The position numbers and the translations under genes were made by a program. A DNA stretch of 64,000 nucleotides from Cohnella thailandensis. Lineage in GTDB: Bacteria; Bacillota; Bacilli; Paenibacillales; Paenibacillaceae. The stretch spans positions 186,001 through 250,000 of the forward strand of contig NZ_JACJVQ010000006.1 in assembly GCF_014212135.1 (NCBI RefSeq), in the 5' to 3' direction. Positions 1 to 8,194 of the stretch are shown here, piece after piece; within the stretch, counting starts at the first letter, position 1, and each line of letters begins with the position of its first letter. The notes beneath the pieces were generated by a model that was given only the letters and a program-made list of their open reading frames with translations, did not search any database and was not told the origin of the DNA.

Positions 1-177
1 AATGAAAAATCCGGTCGTCATGAAAAAGACAGGAACGGCAATACGGGTAAGCAAGTTGCTCAGGAGAAAATCGGCGGCGGCGCTGTAAGATAGAAACGGG
101 CTGGTATGATTGGCGACGACCAGCAAGGCGGCAGCGAATTTGAGCCAATCGAGTCCGTTGAAATTCGGTCTAGACAT
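1..177 (-). CDS. Membrane acyltransferase, VanT N-domain-like (partial)
   Basis: Only the first 59 codons lie in the window; the gene continues past position 1. The start ATG at 177 overlaps the stop of the upstream peptidase by 8 bases. The visible residues include the pattern GLDWLKFAAALLVVANHTSP and then RIAVPVFFMTTGFF. This is the first membrane segment and conserved His of acyltransferase-3 proteins, and it closely resembles the membrane half of VanT serine racemases (from memory of that family). In VanT this domain is fused to the racemase. Here it is a separate gene, two genes downstream of the racemase. The inferred role is transport or handling of a D-amino acid or its precursor at the membrane. 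The C-terminal end cannot be judged. Confidence 0.75.
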   Translation of the reverse strand, partial: MSRPNFNGLDWLKFAAALLVVANHTSPFLSYSAAADFLLSNLLTRIAVPVFFMTTGFFI

Positions 178-1018
178 GAGTGCGACTGCCTTTGACCAGA
201 ACCGCGGTGACAATGAACCCATCCCTGTTATTTCCCGATAAATAGTATCGATCGCATTCTATAAGGGGAATGGCCGTAGAAGTCCCCGCCTCCGCCGCTA
301 CATAGTAAATTTCCGTGAATGACCGCTCATTCTCGAATACAAGATGGTCGTTTTCGAAGGTGCGGCTTTCAAGCCGATCGATATATTCCTCCAGGCACCA
401 ATCGTTCTGTTCCATGATCTCGGCATGCGGATAGCCGACATAACGGAAATGCCACGGCTCGCAAGAAATTCGAGTAATGGATTCCTTGCCTTCCTTATAG
501 CGTTGAATGAACCCATGCCGGGCGGCAAGCTGCTTAAAGCGCTTATAGACGCCGCTGTCGGGGAATGCCGGCGCGATGAAATCCACGTCCTTGTTCCGCT
601 TGCCGACGTCGATGGCCAGCCCGGTCTGATGCTCGCTCCGATCGGGCAATGCGACATAGCGTGCGGTGTATTCGGCTCCGTTATCGGCCAATGAGGATTC
701 ATAAATCTTTTCTTGCTCTAATTTGGTCCGATAGCCGCTGACGGCGATAATCTCGTTCATCCCCTGACAAGCCTCAAGCAGAATCGCCAAATTCCGCAAG
801 CAGGTCTTATCTAGCAGCATTCCATCGTGCAGAGTATGGATAGTCGGGATCGAGCTAAGCGGCAGCAATCGGTCGGAAGAAATCGTCTGCCGAATGGGGT
901 GCTCGGGATTGATTAAGACCAGATGTCCTTGGTGGATCTCGGAATTAGCCGTTTGAACGGAGGAGTACGTCAAACGACGGCCTGTTTGAATTCGTTCCGT
1001 CGGATTTGGTTGTCCCAT
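170..1018 (-). CDS. VanXY/VanY-type D,D-peptidase, cytosolic
   Basis: 282 residues. The start is the ATG at 1018, behind GAGGAGG with about 9 bases spacing; the frame is open further upstream but only antisense to the racemase. The peptidase M15 core is intact: His130 and Asp137 in SEHQTGLAIDVG, then Glu187 and His190 in EPWHFRYVG, which give the three zinc ligands and the catalytic Glu of VanX/VanY. There is no signal peptide or membrane anchor, so it resembles the soluble VanXY enzymes that cut D-Ala-D-Ala dipeptides and pentapeptide precursors in the cytoplasm more than anchored VanY. It overlaps the racemase gene by 49 bases and the acyltransferase by 8, so the operon is translationally coupled. 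A role in replacing peptidoglycan termini is inferred from context. Confidence 0.85.
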   Translation of the reverse strand: MGQPNPTERIQTGRRLTYSSVQTANSEIHQGHLVLINPEHPIRQTISSDRLLPLSSIPTIHTLHDGMLLDKTCLRNLAILLEACQGMNEIIAVSGYRTKLEQEKIYESSLADNGAEYTARYVALPDRSEHQTGLAIDVGKRNKDVDFIAPAFPDSGVYKRFKQLAARHGFIQRYKEGKESITRISCEPWHFRYVGYPHAEIMEQNDWCLEEYIDRLESRTFENDHLVFENERSFTEIYYVAAEAGTSTAIPLIECDRYYLSGNNRDGFIVTAVLVKGSRTHV

Positions 1019-2160
1019 CTCGCGTGTACCTCCTCGGTATCGGTATATGTTCTTGCAACTCTGGGGCCAAGCGAAGCGGATATTTCCTGCGCCACGTTTC
1101 CGATATGGGCGGCAAGCTCCGCAAACGTAATGCGCTGCTCTCCCTGAAGCCCGATCAAGGTCACTAGAGCACCGTCCGCGCACGGTCCCGGAAGCTTGAT
1201 CATCAGCTGGTCCATGCAGATTTTGCCGACGATAGGGGCGCGCTGACCTTCGATCAGCACCTCCGTGCCTTGCATCCGCTGCGTCCAGCCGTCGGCATAG
1301 CCGATCGGTACCGTTCCGATCCATTCGTCCTCGTCGGCCCGGTACGAATTGCCGTAGCCGAGATAGTCCCCTTTGGCCAGCTTCTTCACGTGGATCAGAC
1401 GGCTATGAAGGCTTAAAGCCGGCTCCAGCTTGACGGATCGAACGAGCTGCTCCGGATAAAAGCCGTACATCGCCGCTCCGATCCGAACCATATCCATCGC
1501 CAGATGGGGAAACCTCAGCGCCGCGGCGCTGCCCGCGCAATGATAATGCCGGATCGTCAAGCCGGACGAACGTCCCCATTCCTTCATCTCGGCGAACCGC
1601 GCGGTCTGCCGCTCCAGAAAGGCGGTGTCCGCTTGCCCTGCCGTCGCGAAATGCGTGTAGAAGCCGTCTACCTCGACATCCTCCGCTCTAAGCCACGGAA
1701 CAAGCTCGTCCCATTCCCTTTTTGTCCGAATGCCGATCCGCCCGAGCCCCGTATCCATTTTCACATGAATCCGCAGCTTTCCCGCCGAGGCGAAAGGCTT
1801 ATAGACACGAACATCGGCAAGCCATTTGGCGCTTGCGACGGTTAAGCTCAAGTCGAGCTTCAGCGCCAATGGCGTCAGTTCCGGCCGTATGGGGGTCAAG
1901 ACGAGGATGGGCAGCTTCATGCCGGCATCGCGCAGCCGGATGGCTTCCTCCAGATAGGCGACCGCCAAATAATCCGCTCCCGCCTGTTCGGCCGCCGCGG
2001 CCGACTCGATGTCGCCGTGCCCGTAGCCGTTCGCCTTCACGACGGCCATCAGCTTGACCGAATCCGGCAGCGACTTGCGGATGTTCAGCATATTCTCGCG
2101 TATGCGGCTTAAACTAATTTCGGCCCACGTGTCGCTTAATAGTCCATCCACCTTGATCAC
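970..2160 (-). CDS. alr: Alanine/serine racemase (PLP, Alr fold III)
   Basis: 396 residues, a full-length alanine racemase. The PLP lysine is Lys42 in AVVKANGYGHG. The C-terminal catalytic Tyr is in YGNSYRADEDEWIGTVPIGY, and MDTGLGRIG and MVRIGAAMYG are also present. The C-terminal half is very close to classic Bacillus/Geobacillus Alr, which argues for alanine. The operon (ligase, VanXY-like peptidase, VanT-like membrane domain) leaves room for D-serine production as in VanT. The start ATG at 2160 overlaps the ligase stop by 4 bases. The C-terminal tail after the core (EEVHARWDNQIRRN...) is overlapped by the next gene. Because it lies in a VanRS-linked operon, it is probably a second, inducible racemase and not the housekeeping copy. 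Confidence 0.88.
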   Translation of the reverse strand: MIKVDGLLSDTWAEISLSRIRENMLNIRKSLPDSVKLMAVVKANGYGHGDIESAAAAEQAGADYLAVAYLEEAIRLRDAGMKLPILVLTPIRPELTPLALKLDLSLTVASAKWLADVRVYKPFASAGKLRIHVKMDTGLGRIGIRTKREWDELVPWLRAEDVEVDGFYTHFATAGQADTAFLERQTARFAEMKEWGRSSGLTIRHYHCAGSAAALRFPHLAMDMVRIGAAMYGFYPEQLVRSVKLEPALSLHSRLIHVKKLAKGDYLGYGNSYRADEDEWIGTVPIGYADGWTQRMQGTEVLIEGQRAPIVGKICMDQLMIKLPGPCADGALVTLIGLQGEQRITFAELAAHIGNVAQEISASLGPRVARTYTDTEEVHARWDNQIRRNEFKQAVV

Positions 2161-3233
2161 CTCGTATAGCGAATCGTTTGTTTGGCTTCATGACGAGCAA
2201 CGGCATGACCGATCAACTTCTCGATCAGCTCGGAATAGGACGTTCCGTCGGTACGTTCCCACATGACCGGATACATGCTGAAATTCGTAAATCCGGGCAA
2301 AGCGTTGATTTCGTTCAGATACAACTCGCCTTCCCCGTCAAGGAAGAAGTCGACGCGGGCGAGGCCCTCGCAGCCATGGGCTTGATAGGCCAGAACGGCC
2401 AGTTCCCGGATTCGCGAAGTCAAGCCGTCCGCCAGCTTGGCGGGAATCGACATCGTAAGCCGCTTGTCCATGTACTTGGATTCGTAATCGAAGAAAATAT
2501 GGTCATGGATGAATTCGCCGGGCAGTGAGGCTAGAGGCCTTTCATTGCCGAGGACGGCCACCTGAATTTCCCTGCCATTCACTTCGCGCTCGATGACGAG
2601 CTTCTTATCGTAGGCGAACGCCTCCAGAATACCGGTGAGGAGTTCTCCACGGTTCGTGCATCTGCTGATGCCGATACTGGAGCCGAGGGAGGCTGGCTTC
2701 ACGTAACACGGATATCCAATAGAATTCTCAACATCATGCAGAATCGCCGCTTTCTCCGCTCTCCACTCCTCGAATCGGCACACCCGATATTCCGTCTGTC
2801 GAATGCCGGCTTGGGCCAAGATCTGCTTCGACATCGCCTTGTCCAAGGTAAGCGCGGACGACAGCACGCCGTTCCCGACGTACGGAACGTTCAGCAGCTC
2901 CAGCAGTCCTTGTACCGTGCCGTCCTCCCCATTAGAGCCGTGCAGCAGCGGCAAAACGACTTTCGGACCGGGCAAAGCCATCATGCCCGACAGGACATCT
3001 CCGATTGACCGGGCCGGATCGCGAAACGCGGGAATCGCCATTAACCGTTCGACCGATAATCCCTCCTTGGAAAGTTGTCCGGGCGAGCACCACAAGCCGT
3101 CGCGCGTAATGTAAACGGGATAAGCCTCGAATCGGCTTTCGTCAATGGAATGAAGGACCGTAACTGCTGTTTTTAACGACACTTCGTGTTCGACGGATTT
3201 GCCGCCGTATAGAACGTATAGCTTTGTTTTCAT
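2157..3233 (-). CDS. ddl: D-alanine--D-alanine (or D-Ala-D-Ser) ligase
   Basis: 358 residues, full-length ATP-grasp ligase. The N-terminal YGGKSVEHEVS, the central HGSNGEDGTVQG, the ATP-site KPASLGSSIG and the C-terminal LNEINALPGFTNFSMYP are all intact. The omega-loop reads ESKYMDKR, keeping the Tyr of D-Ala-D-Ala and D-Ala-D-Ser ligases and lacking the Lys/His arrangement of D-Ala-D-Lac (VanA/B) enzymes. At the place where VanC-type D-Ser ligases carry Arg (SRYP) this protein has Met (SMYP), as in staphylococcal-type Ddl. The sequence therefore favours D-Ala-D-Ala, although the operon is VanG-like. It is the first gene of the leftward operon, divergent from vanR, with AT-poor ribosome site GGGGGG upstream of ATG 3233. 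Confidence 0.88.
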   Translation of the reverse strand: MKTKLYVLYGGKSVEHEVSLKTAVTVLHSIDESRFEAYPVYITRDGLWCSPGQLSKEGLSVERLMAIPAFRDPARSIGDVLSGMMALPGPKVVLPLLHGSNGEDGTVQGLLELLNVPYVGNGVLSSALTLDKAMSKQILAQAGIRQTEYRVCRFEEWRAEKAAILHDVENSIGYPCYVKPASLGSSIGISRCTNRGELLTGILEAFAYDKKLVIEREVNGREIQVAVLGNERPLASLPGEFIHDHIFFDYESKYMDKRLTMSIPAKLADGLTSRIRELAVLAYQAHGCEGLARVDFFLDGEGELYLNEINALPGFTNFSMYPVMWERTDGTSYSELIEKLIGHAVARHEAKQTIRYTR

Positions 3234-3270
3234 ATGTTGGCCCCCCAGGTAGAAATCTTTGTCCGATGCT

Positions 3271-3285
3271 TTATCTCCAAGATAA
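3271..3285. promoter_or_regulatory. Perfect 15-bp palindrome in divergent van control region
   Basis: TTATCT-CCA-AGATAA, two 6-base arms with a 3-base centre, 38 bases upstream of the ligase start. It lies between the leftward ligase operon and the rightward vanR gene. It could be an operator or a leader hairpin of the ligase transcript. No family is assigned. Confidence 0.4.
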
Positions 3286-3327
3286 CGCGCAAGGCCTGGG
3301 AAGTTCGTAAATCAACATAAAGGAAAC

Positions 3328-3344
3328 CTTAAGTTTTTCTTATT
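3328..3344. promoter_or_regulatory. Direct repeat with 11-bp period, possible OmpR-type site
   Basis: CTTAAG at 3328 and CTTATT at 3339 are spaced start-to-start by 11 bases, the spacing typical of PhoB/OmpR-family response-regulator half sites. The position in the vanR/ligase divergent region makes the neighbouring VanR-like regulator a natural candidate. This is weak because only two half sites are seen. Confidence 0.3.
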
Positions 3345-3418
3345 TGTGGATGCGAGCGGTCGGTTGGGAAGGCGATTTCTGATAAACTAAAGCCACACTA
3401 ACGAGACGGGGAGATCCC

Positions 3419-4120
3419 ATGAATTCCATTCGAATATTGATTGCTGACGACGATCCTGAAATCGCCCAACTGATCAAAATCTATTTGACCAACGAAGGAT
3501 ATCAGGTGCTTACGGCAAGCAACGGCCGCGAAGCCATGGATTTGATCTCCAAGGAATCCATTCAACTGATTATCCTCGACGTCATGATGCCGGAGATGGA
3601 CGGCCTGGAGGTTGTGCGGGCGGTGCGAGCGGAGCACGGGATTCCGATTCTGATGCTGAGCGCCAAAGCCGAAGATATGGATAAGATCATGGGGCTGACG
3701 ACCGGAGCGGACGACTATATGGTCAAGCCGTTTAATGCCCTCGAGCTGCTTGCCAGGGTGAAGTCGCTGCTCCGCAGGTCTATGTATTTGAATGCGCAGA
3801 TCCAACCGGCACAGGATCAAGACGAAATTCAGATCCATTCTCTGAATATAAGCAAGAAATCGCATACGGTTACGGCGGAGGGCCGGAACGTCAATTTGAC
3901 GTCGACGGAGTTCGATATTTTGTACCTGCTGGCAAGCCATCCCGGACAGGTGTTTAGCGCGGAGGCCATATTCGAAGCGGTGTGGAAGGACAAATTCCTG
4001 GAGTCCACCAACACCGTCATGGTTCATATCAGCAAGCTGCGCGATAAATTGGAGAGCGAGCTGGGCGGCGTCAAGCTGATCCAGACCGTATGGGGAGTAG
4101 GGTATAAAATTGAACAGTAA
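3419..4120 (+). CDS. vanR: VanR-like OmpR-family response regulator
   Basis: 233 residues. The receiver domain (1-120) has the acidic pocket Asp10/Asp11, the phosphoryl-accepting Asp54 in LDVMMPEMDG and the Lys of VKPF. The C-terminal winged helix (about 130-233) has the OmpR signature NLTSTEFDILYLL and ends in VWGVGYKIE. Ribosome site GGGGAG precedes ATG 3419. It overlaps vanS by 11 bases and is divergent from the ligase operon, which it presumably activates. The name rests on family resemblance plus the adjoining ligase, racemase and peptidase; the inducer is unknown. Confidence 0.85.
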   Translation: MNSIRILIADDDPEIAQLIKIYLTNEGYQVLTASNGREAMDLISKESIQLIILDVMMPEMDGLEVVRAVRAEHGIPILMLSAKAEDMDKIMGLTTGADDYMVKPFNALELLARVKSLLRRSMYLNAQIQPAQDQDEIQIHSLNISKKSHTVTAEGRNVNLTSTEFDILYLLASHPGQVFSAEAIFEAVWKDKFLESTNTVMVHISKLRDKLESELGGVKLIQTVWGVGYKIEQ

Positions 4121-5204
4121 ACCTTGGAAAAGCCTTCGTTTCAAAATGCTGAATTTGTTCGGCTTAAGCGCGTTGGCTTCCGTCCTAACGGCCGGATTCC
4201 TTGTCTTGATCGCGATCGCAGCGTACAAGACCGATTTTCCTTACCTCGCCTCGCTCATGCAGTTGATGAGGGATGAGATCGGCATTCCGGTCTTGTTCAC
4301 TTCAGCCTGCCTTGTCTTTTTTATTTTCTATTTGTTCGTTCTCAGCCGTTCGACCATTCAATACCTGATGGAAATCTCGAAGGGGATTGAAAGGATCGCC
4401 GCGGGGAATTTCGATTACCGCTTTCCGATTCGGGGGGACGACGAGCTTGGGGTATTGGCGGCAAATATCAATGCCATGACGGCACGGCTGAAGCAGTCTA
4501 TCGAGGAGGAACGGCGCGCCGAGCGGACGAAGGTCGAGTTGGTTACGAATGTGTCCCATGATTTGCGCACGCCGCTGACATCCATCGTCGGGTATTTAGG
4601 GCTGATCGAAGAGGACCGTTACCGGGATGAAGTGGAGCTGAGGCATTACGTTCGAATCGCTTACGAGAAAACGATGCACCTGAAAACGATGATTGATGAT
4701 TTATTCGAATTCACGAGGACGACGAGCGGCGGAATTGGGCTTCGGCTGGCGCGGATCGATCTCGCCCGGATGCTCGGGCAATTGGCGGCCCAATACCGTT
4801 TGCAATTCGAACAGGCGGAGATGGAGTGCCTCTTGTCTCTCCCCGATCATTCGATCTTCGTCGACGCGGACGGGGACAAGCTTGTCCGAGTGTTCGAGAA
4901 CTTGATCGTCAACGCGATTAAGTACGGCAAGGATGGCAGGCGGATCGATATCGCCGTATGGAGCGACTCTGAACAAGCTGCCGTCGAGATCGGGAATTAC
5001 GGCGAGCCTTTGCCGGCATCCATTATTCCATTATTATTCGAACGGTTTTATCGCGGCGAGCAATCCCGTTCGCGGAATACGGGCGGCTCGGGACTCGGCC
5101 TCGCGATTGCCAAGAACATCGTTGAGCTGCATAACGGAGCGATCTCCGCAGCGAGCGACCAAGGGAGAACCTCGTTTACGGTGAAGCTTCCGCTTGCGAA
5201 ATAG
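4110..5204 (+). CDS. vanS: VanS-like sensor histidine kinase
   Basis: 364 residues from a TTG start that overlaps the vanR stop; GTAGGG lies about 10 bases upstream, and the next ATG (4146) would remove part of the cytoplasmic N-terminus. Two membrane segments (about 21-41 and 59-79) enclose a very short external loop. A HAMP region (about 80-130) follows, then the H-box NVSHDLRTPLTS with His150 and an HATPase domain with NLIVNAIKYG, EIGNYG and GGSGLGLAIAKN. The G1 box is atypical (GNYGEP). The short loop suggests sensing in or at the membrane, as in VanS of the VanC/VanG types. It pairs with the overlapping regulator. Confidence 0.85.
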   Translation: MNSKPWKSLRFKMLNLFGLSALASVLTAGFLVLIAIAAYKTDFPYLASLMQLMRDEIGIPVLFTSACLVFFIFYLFVLSRSTIQYLMEISKGIERIAAGNFDYRFPIRGDDELGVLAANINAMTARLKQSIEEERRAERTKVELVTNVSHDLRTPLTSIVGYLGLIEEDRYRDEVELRHYVRIAYEKTMHLKTMIDDLFEFTRTTSGGIGLRLARIDLARMLGQLAAQYRLQFEQAEMECLLSLPDHSIFVDADGDKLVRVFENLIVNAIKYGKDGRRIDIAVWSDSEQAAVEIGNYGEPLPASIIPLLFERFYRGEQSRSRNTGGSGLGLAIAKNIVELHNGAISAASDQGRTSFTVKLPLAK

Positions 5205-5217
5205 CGGTGGACTTGGG

Positions 5218-6510
5218 CTAATTGGCCAGAATCTGATTCAGCTTATTCTCCGCTTCCTTAAGGCCCGCTTCCGGGTCTATCCGGTTCTTGATGATGCTCT
5301 GCAGGCTCTCGGATAACGAGGTTATCAGAGCGGCGTATTTATCGGTCTTGGGAGCGTGCTTTACCGTTTCCAACGATTCCAGCATGTAGTCGCGGTAAGG
5401 CAGCTCCCGGTAGGCGCTGCTCTCGAAGATCTCCCGATTGGCCGGAACGTGGCCGGCTTGTCCCCAGAGAGCGCTGCCGACCTCGGAGAAATACTTGATG
5501 AACGTCATCGCGGCTTCCCGCTTCGGTTCCGCCAAGTAGGACGGGAGGATCAGCGTGTGGGAGCTGCCCCAATGCGCGGAGCTGCCGAAGAAGCCGGGGA
5601 GCGGCACGAGGCCGACGTTCAAGGAAGGATTGTTCATATAGTGGCCGATCTCCCACGTTCCCCCGATCCACAGTCCCGCCCGTCCCGAATCGAACGTATC
5701 CCAAGGAGTTTTATCGTTCCGGTCGCTCAGCCCTTCGTCGAAGAGCCGATTGAAGAACTTCAGGACCTGAACGGCTTTATCATTGTTAATCGCTGCCGTC
5801 TTCCCATCCGGGCTCAGCAGCTCGCCTCCCGCCTCGTAATACAGGTCCAGGAACGTTTCTTGAAAATAAGGCGTGTTCACCGCGAAAGGCTGCGTGCCCG
5901 GCACCCGATCCCGAATGAGCTGCAGCAGCTGCACGAAATCATCGGGCGTCGTCGCTTCCGCGAGCTTCGGCATCCCGTCGGCGTTCAGCAGTCCGGCTTT
6001 GGACAGGATGTCTTTGTTGTAATAGAGCATGTGAAAATGCGTATCCAGCGGCACCGCGTAATCTGCTCCGTCGAATCGAACGTCCTGCCGATTCGTCTCG
6101 TTGATGCTGTCGAACGAGAAGGAGACTCTGTTCGCCAGATCGTCCAGCGCAAGCACCTGCCCGGCCTTGACGTAAGGGGAGAGCCGTTCCGCATGCGCGA
6201 CGGCCACGTCCGGTCCGCTGCCGAAGGAGAGCGCCGTCCCGAGCCGGGCATAATACTCGTTGGATTCGAGTCGCTGCTGCTTCACGACGATATCGGATTG
6301 CGAAGCGTTGAAGTTGTCTACGATTTGCTCCACGAACTCGCCTTCCCCTCCGCCTAACGGATTCCAGAAGGAGATGGACACGGGCGCCGGGCGGTCGGGG
6401 CTCTGTTCCGGAGAGTTGCCGCCCCCCGCGATCGAATCCTGGCATCCGGACAAGAGAAGCATGCACAGCGGCAGAGCCGGAAGCGCCCAATGGCCGAGTT
6501 TTATTCGCAT
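5218..6510 (-). CDS. Sugar-binding lipoprotein, second copy (SBP1)
   Basis: 430 residues, family-1 extracellular solute-binding protein. A type II signal peptide with lipobox LLLSGC (Cys22) is followed by an acidic linker and the mature domain starting at ISFWNPLGGGEGEF. It is strongly similar along its whole length to the binding protein at 11946-13283; shared stretches include QRLESNEYY, VPLDTHFHM, VNTPYFQE and GQAGHVPAN/GKAGHVPAN. Its start overlaps the end of the response-regulator gene by 10 bases, and AAGGAG lies 8 bases upstream of the ATG. Because it sits directly after the kinase/regulator pair, it may serve as a sensor accessory and not only as the transport protein; that is inference. 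Confidence 0.9.
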   Translation of the reverse strand: MRIKLGHWALPALPLCMLLLSGCQDSIAGGGNSPEQSPDRPAPVSISFWNPLGGGEGEFVEQIVDNFNASQSDIVVKQQRLESNEYYARLGTALSFGSGPDVAVAHAERLSPYVKAGQVLALDDLANRVSFSFDSINETNRQDVRFDGADYAVPLDTHFHMLYYNKDILSKAGLLNADGMPKLAEATTPDDFVQLLQLIRDRVPGTQPFAVNTPYFQETFLDLYYEAGGELLSPDGKTAAINNDKAVQVLKFFNRLFDEGLSDRNDKTPWDTFDSGRAGLWIGGTWEIGHYMNNPSLNVGLVPLPGFFGSSAHWGSSHTLILPSYLAEPKREAAMTFIKYFSEVGSALWGQAGHVPANREIFESSAYRELPYRDYMLESLETVKHAPKTDKYAALITSLSESLQSIIKNRIDPEAGLKEAENKLNQILAN

Positions 6511-8177
6511 TCCAGCTCTCCTTCCCTCAATTCTTCCGGTAGCCCGTGCGTTCCTGCGAGATCGGACCCTCCCCCTTCGGATTGGCGGGCGGACCGGACA
6601 AGGCTGCGGTATTCCGACGGAGACAAGCCGACAATCTTCTTGAACACCTTCGAGAAGTACTTGGGATCGTGAATGCCGACCCGGGTGCCGACGTCCGTGG
6701 CCTTCAAGTCGCGCTTCAGCAGTTCCTTGGCGTTCTCGATGCGGATTCGCGTCAGGTATTCCAGGAAGCTCTCTCCCATCTCTTTCTTGAACAGGTTGGC
6801 GAAGTAATTTTTGCTCAAGTGGACGTAATGGCTGATCGCTTGGAGCGAGATCTCCTGGTGGTAATATTGCTGGATGTATTGCGCGGCCTTCATGATGCTG
6901 TTGCGGTCGCTGTTGTACATGAGGGCGATGTGCTGCGCCAGCGCTTCGAACGATTCGGTGAACCAGGCCTCGCTCTCTTGAAGCGTCTCAAGCCAGGACA
7001 GCTGGTCGTAGTATTGCTTCTTCAGCTCCAGTACCTGCCGATCGTCGCTTGAGACGTCCGGCCATAGCGTCGTCAGAATCATCAGCAGCTCCAGAGACAC
7101 GATATGAACCAGGTCCGGATCCCGGCGAGCGGACAGCTGACCGAACAGCGACTTCAGATAGGCCGTCAGTTCCCGCGATTGGGAGGCGTACGCCATCGCT
7201 TGAAGCTGGGCGGAGGCGACGCGGACCTGCTCGGAAGGCTCCGATTGGCGCCGGTGCGCTTCGCCGTCGTACAGGAGGACGCGGCCGGTTCCGAGGAACA
7301 TCTTCTGGCGGGCCGCCCAGACGGCTTGCGAGTACGCTTCCTTCGCTTGATCCCAAGCGCGGATGGGGCCGCCGACTCCTATCGTCGCCACAAGCCGGTA
7401 TTGCTCTGCGAGCAGCCGAATGAACTCTTCGCCCCTTGCGGTCAGCCGGGGGAGGGCGTCCTCGTCGGAGACTCCGCTTGCTTCGTCGCCCATGAGCAGG
7501 AGGTTCAGGTCTCCTTGCTTGTCCGGGAACACCTCGCATCCGGGCTGCCCATACGGCCACGCCTGGCCGAGCGCCTCCGTGACCGCGGCCCGCTTCTCCG
7601 TGAATCCCTGCTCCGAGGCGTTCAGGCTAATGTGAAGCACATAGGCCGAGCGGAGCCGGCCTATCCCCAGGCTCTCCGCCGTGAGGTCAGCGGAAGCGGG
7701 ATCGTCGGTTCCGGCCTCGATCAACTCGGTCAGGAATTTCTTCCGCCGAAGCGGTACCTCCTCGGAGACCCGAGCCAGCGCGGCGGACTCGCTCCGGGCC
7801 GCGTCCAGCCCCACCTTCACGTTCAGCAGCGCCTGCTCGAAATCGCGCGGCATCATGTCAGACTTCACCAAGTATTCGGAGACGCCGTGCCGAATCGCTT
7901 CCTTGGCATAATGGAAGTCTTCGAGATTGCTAAGAATAATGATCTTCATCTCCGGATAGCTCCGGCGGACGTGCGAGATCAACTCGATGCCGTCCATGAC
8001 CGGCATCTTGATGTCCGTAATGAGAATGTCGAGCGGCTCTTTGCTTATCCACTCCAGGGCTTCCTTGCCGTTGGCCGCTTCCCCGGCGAGCTGCAGCCCG
8101 ATCATCTCCCAATCGATCATGGAGCGGATGCCGTACCGCACGATGAATTCGTCTTCGACGATAAGGACTCGATACAT
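6501..8177 (-). CDS. YesN-type response regulator with AraC DNA-binding domain
   Basis: 558 residues from ATG 8177. An in-frame TTG at 8198 exists but lacks a ribosome site, whereas AAGGGAG precedes 8177. Residues 1-125 are a receiver domain with Asp55 in TDIKMPVMDG. A long middle region (about 150-430) of the YesN type follows, then an AraC/XylS helix-turn-helix pair (about 440-540; ISLQAISHYVHLSKNYFANLF and VGIHDPKYFSKVFKKIVGLSPSEY). It lies 17 bases after the kinase gene and overlaps SBP1. It most likely activates the sugar-import and glycosidase genes of this locus. The last 30 residues are a low-complexity tail. Confidence 0.92.
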   Translation of the reverse strand: MYRVLIVEDEFIVRYGIRSMIDWEMIGLQLAGEAANGKEALEWISKEPLDILITDIKMPVMDGIELISHVRRSYPEMKIIILSNLEDFHYAKEAIRHGVSEYLVKSDMMPRDFEQALLNVKVGLDAARSESAALARVSEEVPLRRKKFLTELIEAGTDDPASADLTAESLGIGRLRSAYVLHISLNASEQGFTEKRAAVTEALGQAWPYGQPGCEVFPDKQGDLNLLLMGDEASGVSDEDALPRLTARGEEFIRLLAEQYRLVATIGVGGPIRAWDQAKEAYSQAVWAARQKMFLGTGRVLLYDGEAHRRQSEPSEQVRVASAQLQAMAYASQSRELTAYLKSLFGQLSARRDPDLVHIVSLELLMILTTLWPDVSSDDRQVLELKKQYYDQLSWLETLQESEAWFTESFEALAQHIALMYNSDRNSIMKAAQYIQQYYHQEISLQAISHYVHLSKNYFANLFKKEMGESFLEYLTRIRIENAKELLKRDLKATDVGTRVGIHDPKYFSKVFKKIVGLSPSEYRSLVRSARQSEGGGSDLAGTHGLPEELREGELECE

Positions 8178-8194
8178 AGGGGCATATTCTCCCT

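Noticed and set aside
2157..3233. VanA/VanB-type D-Ala-D-Lac ligase
   Set aside because: The omega-loop keeps Tyr (SKYMDK), and no D-lactate dehydrogenase (VanH) gene is present.
5356..6357. 333-codon open frame on the plus strand
   Set aside because: Antisense to SBP1, whose signal peptide and domains are clear.
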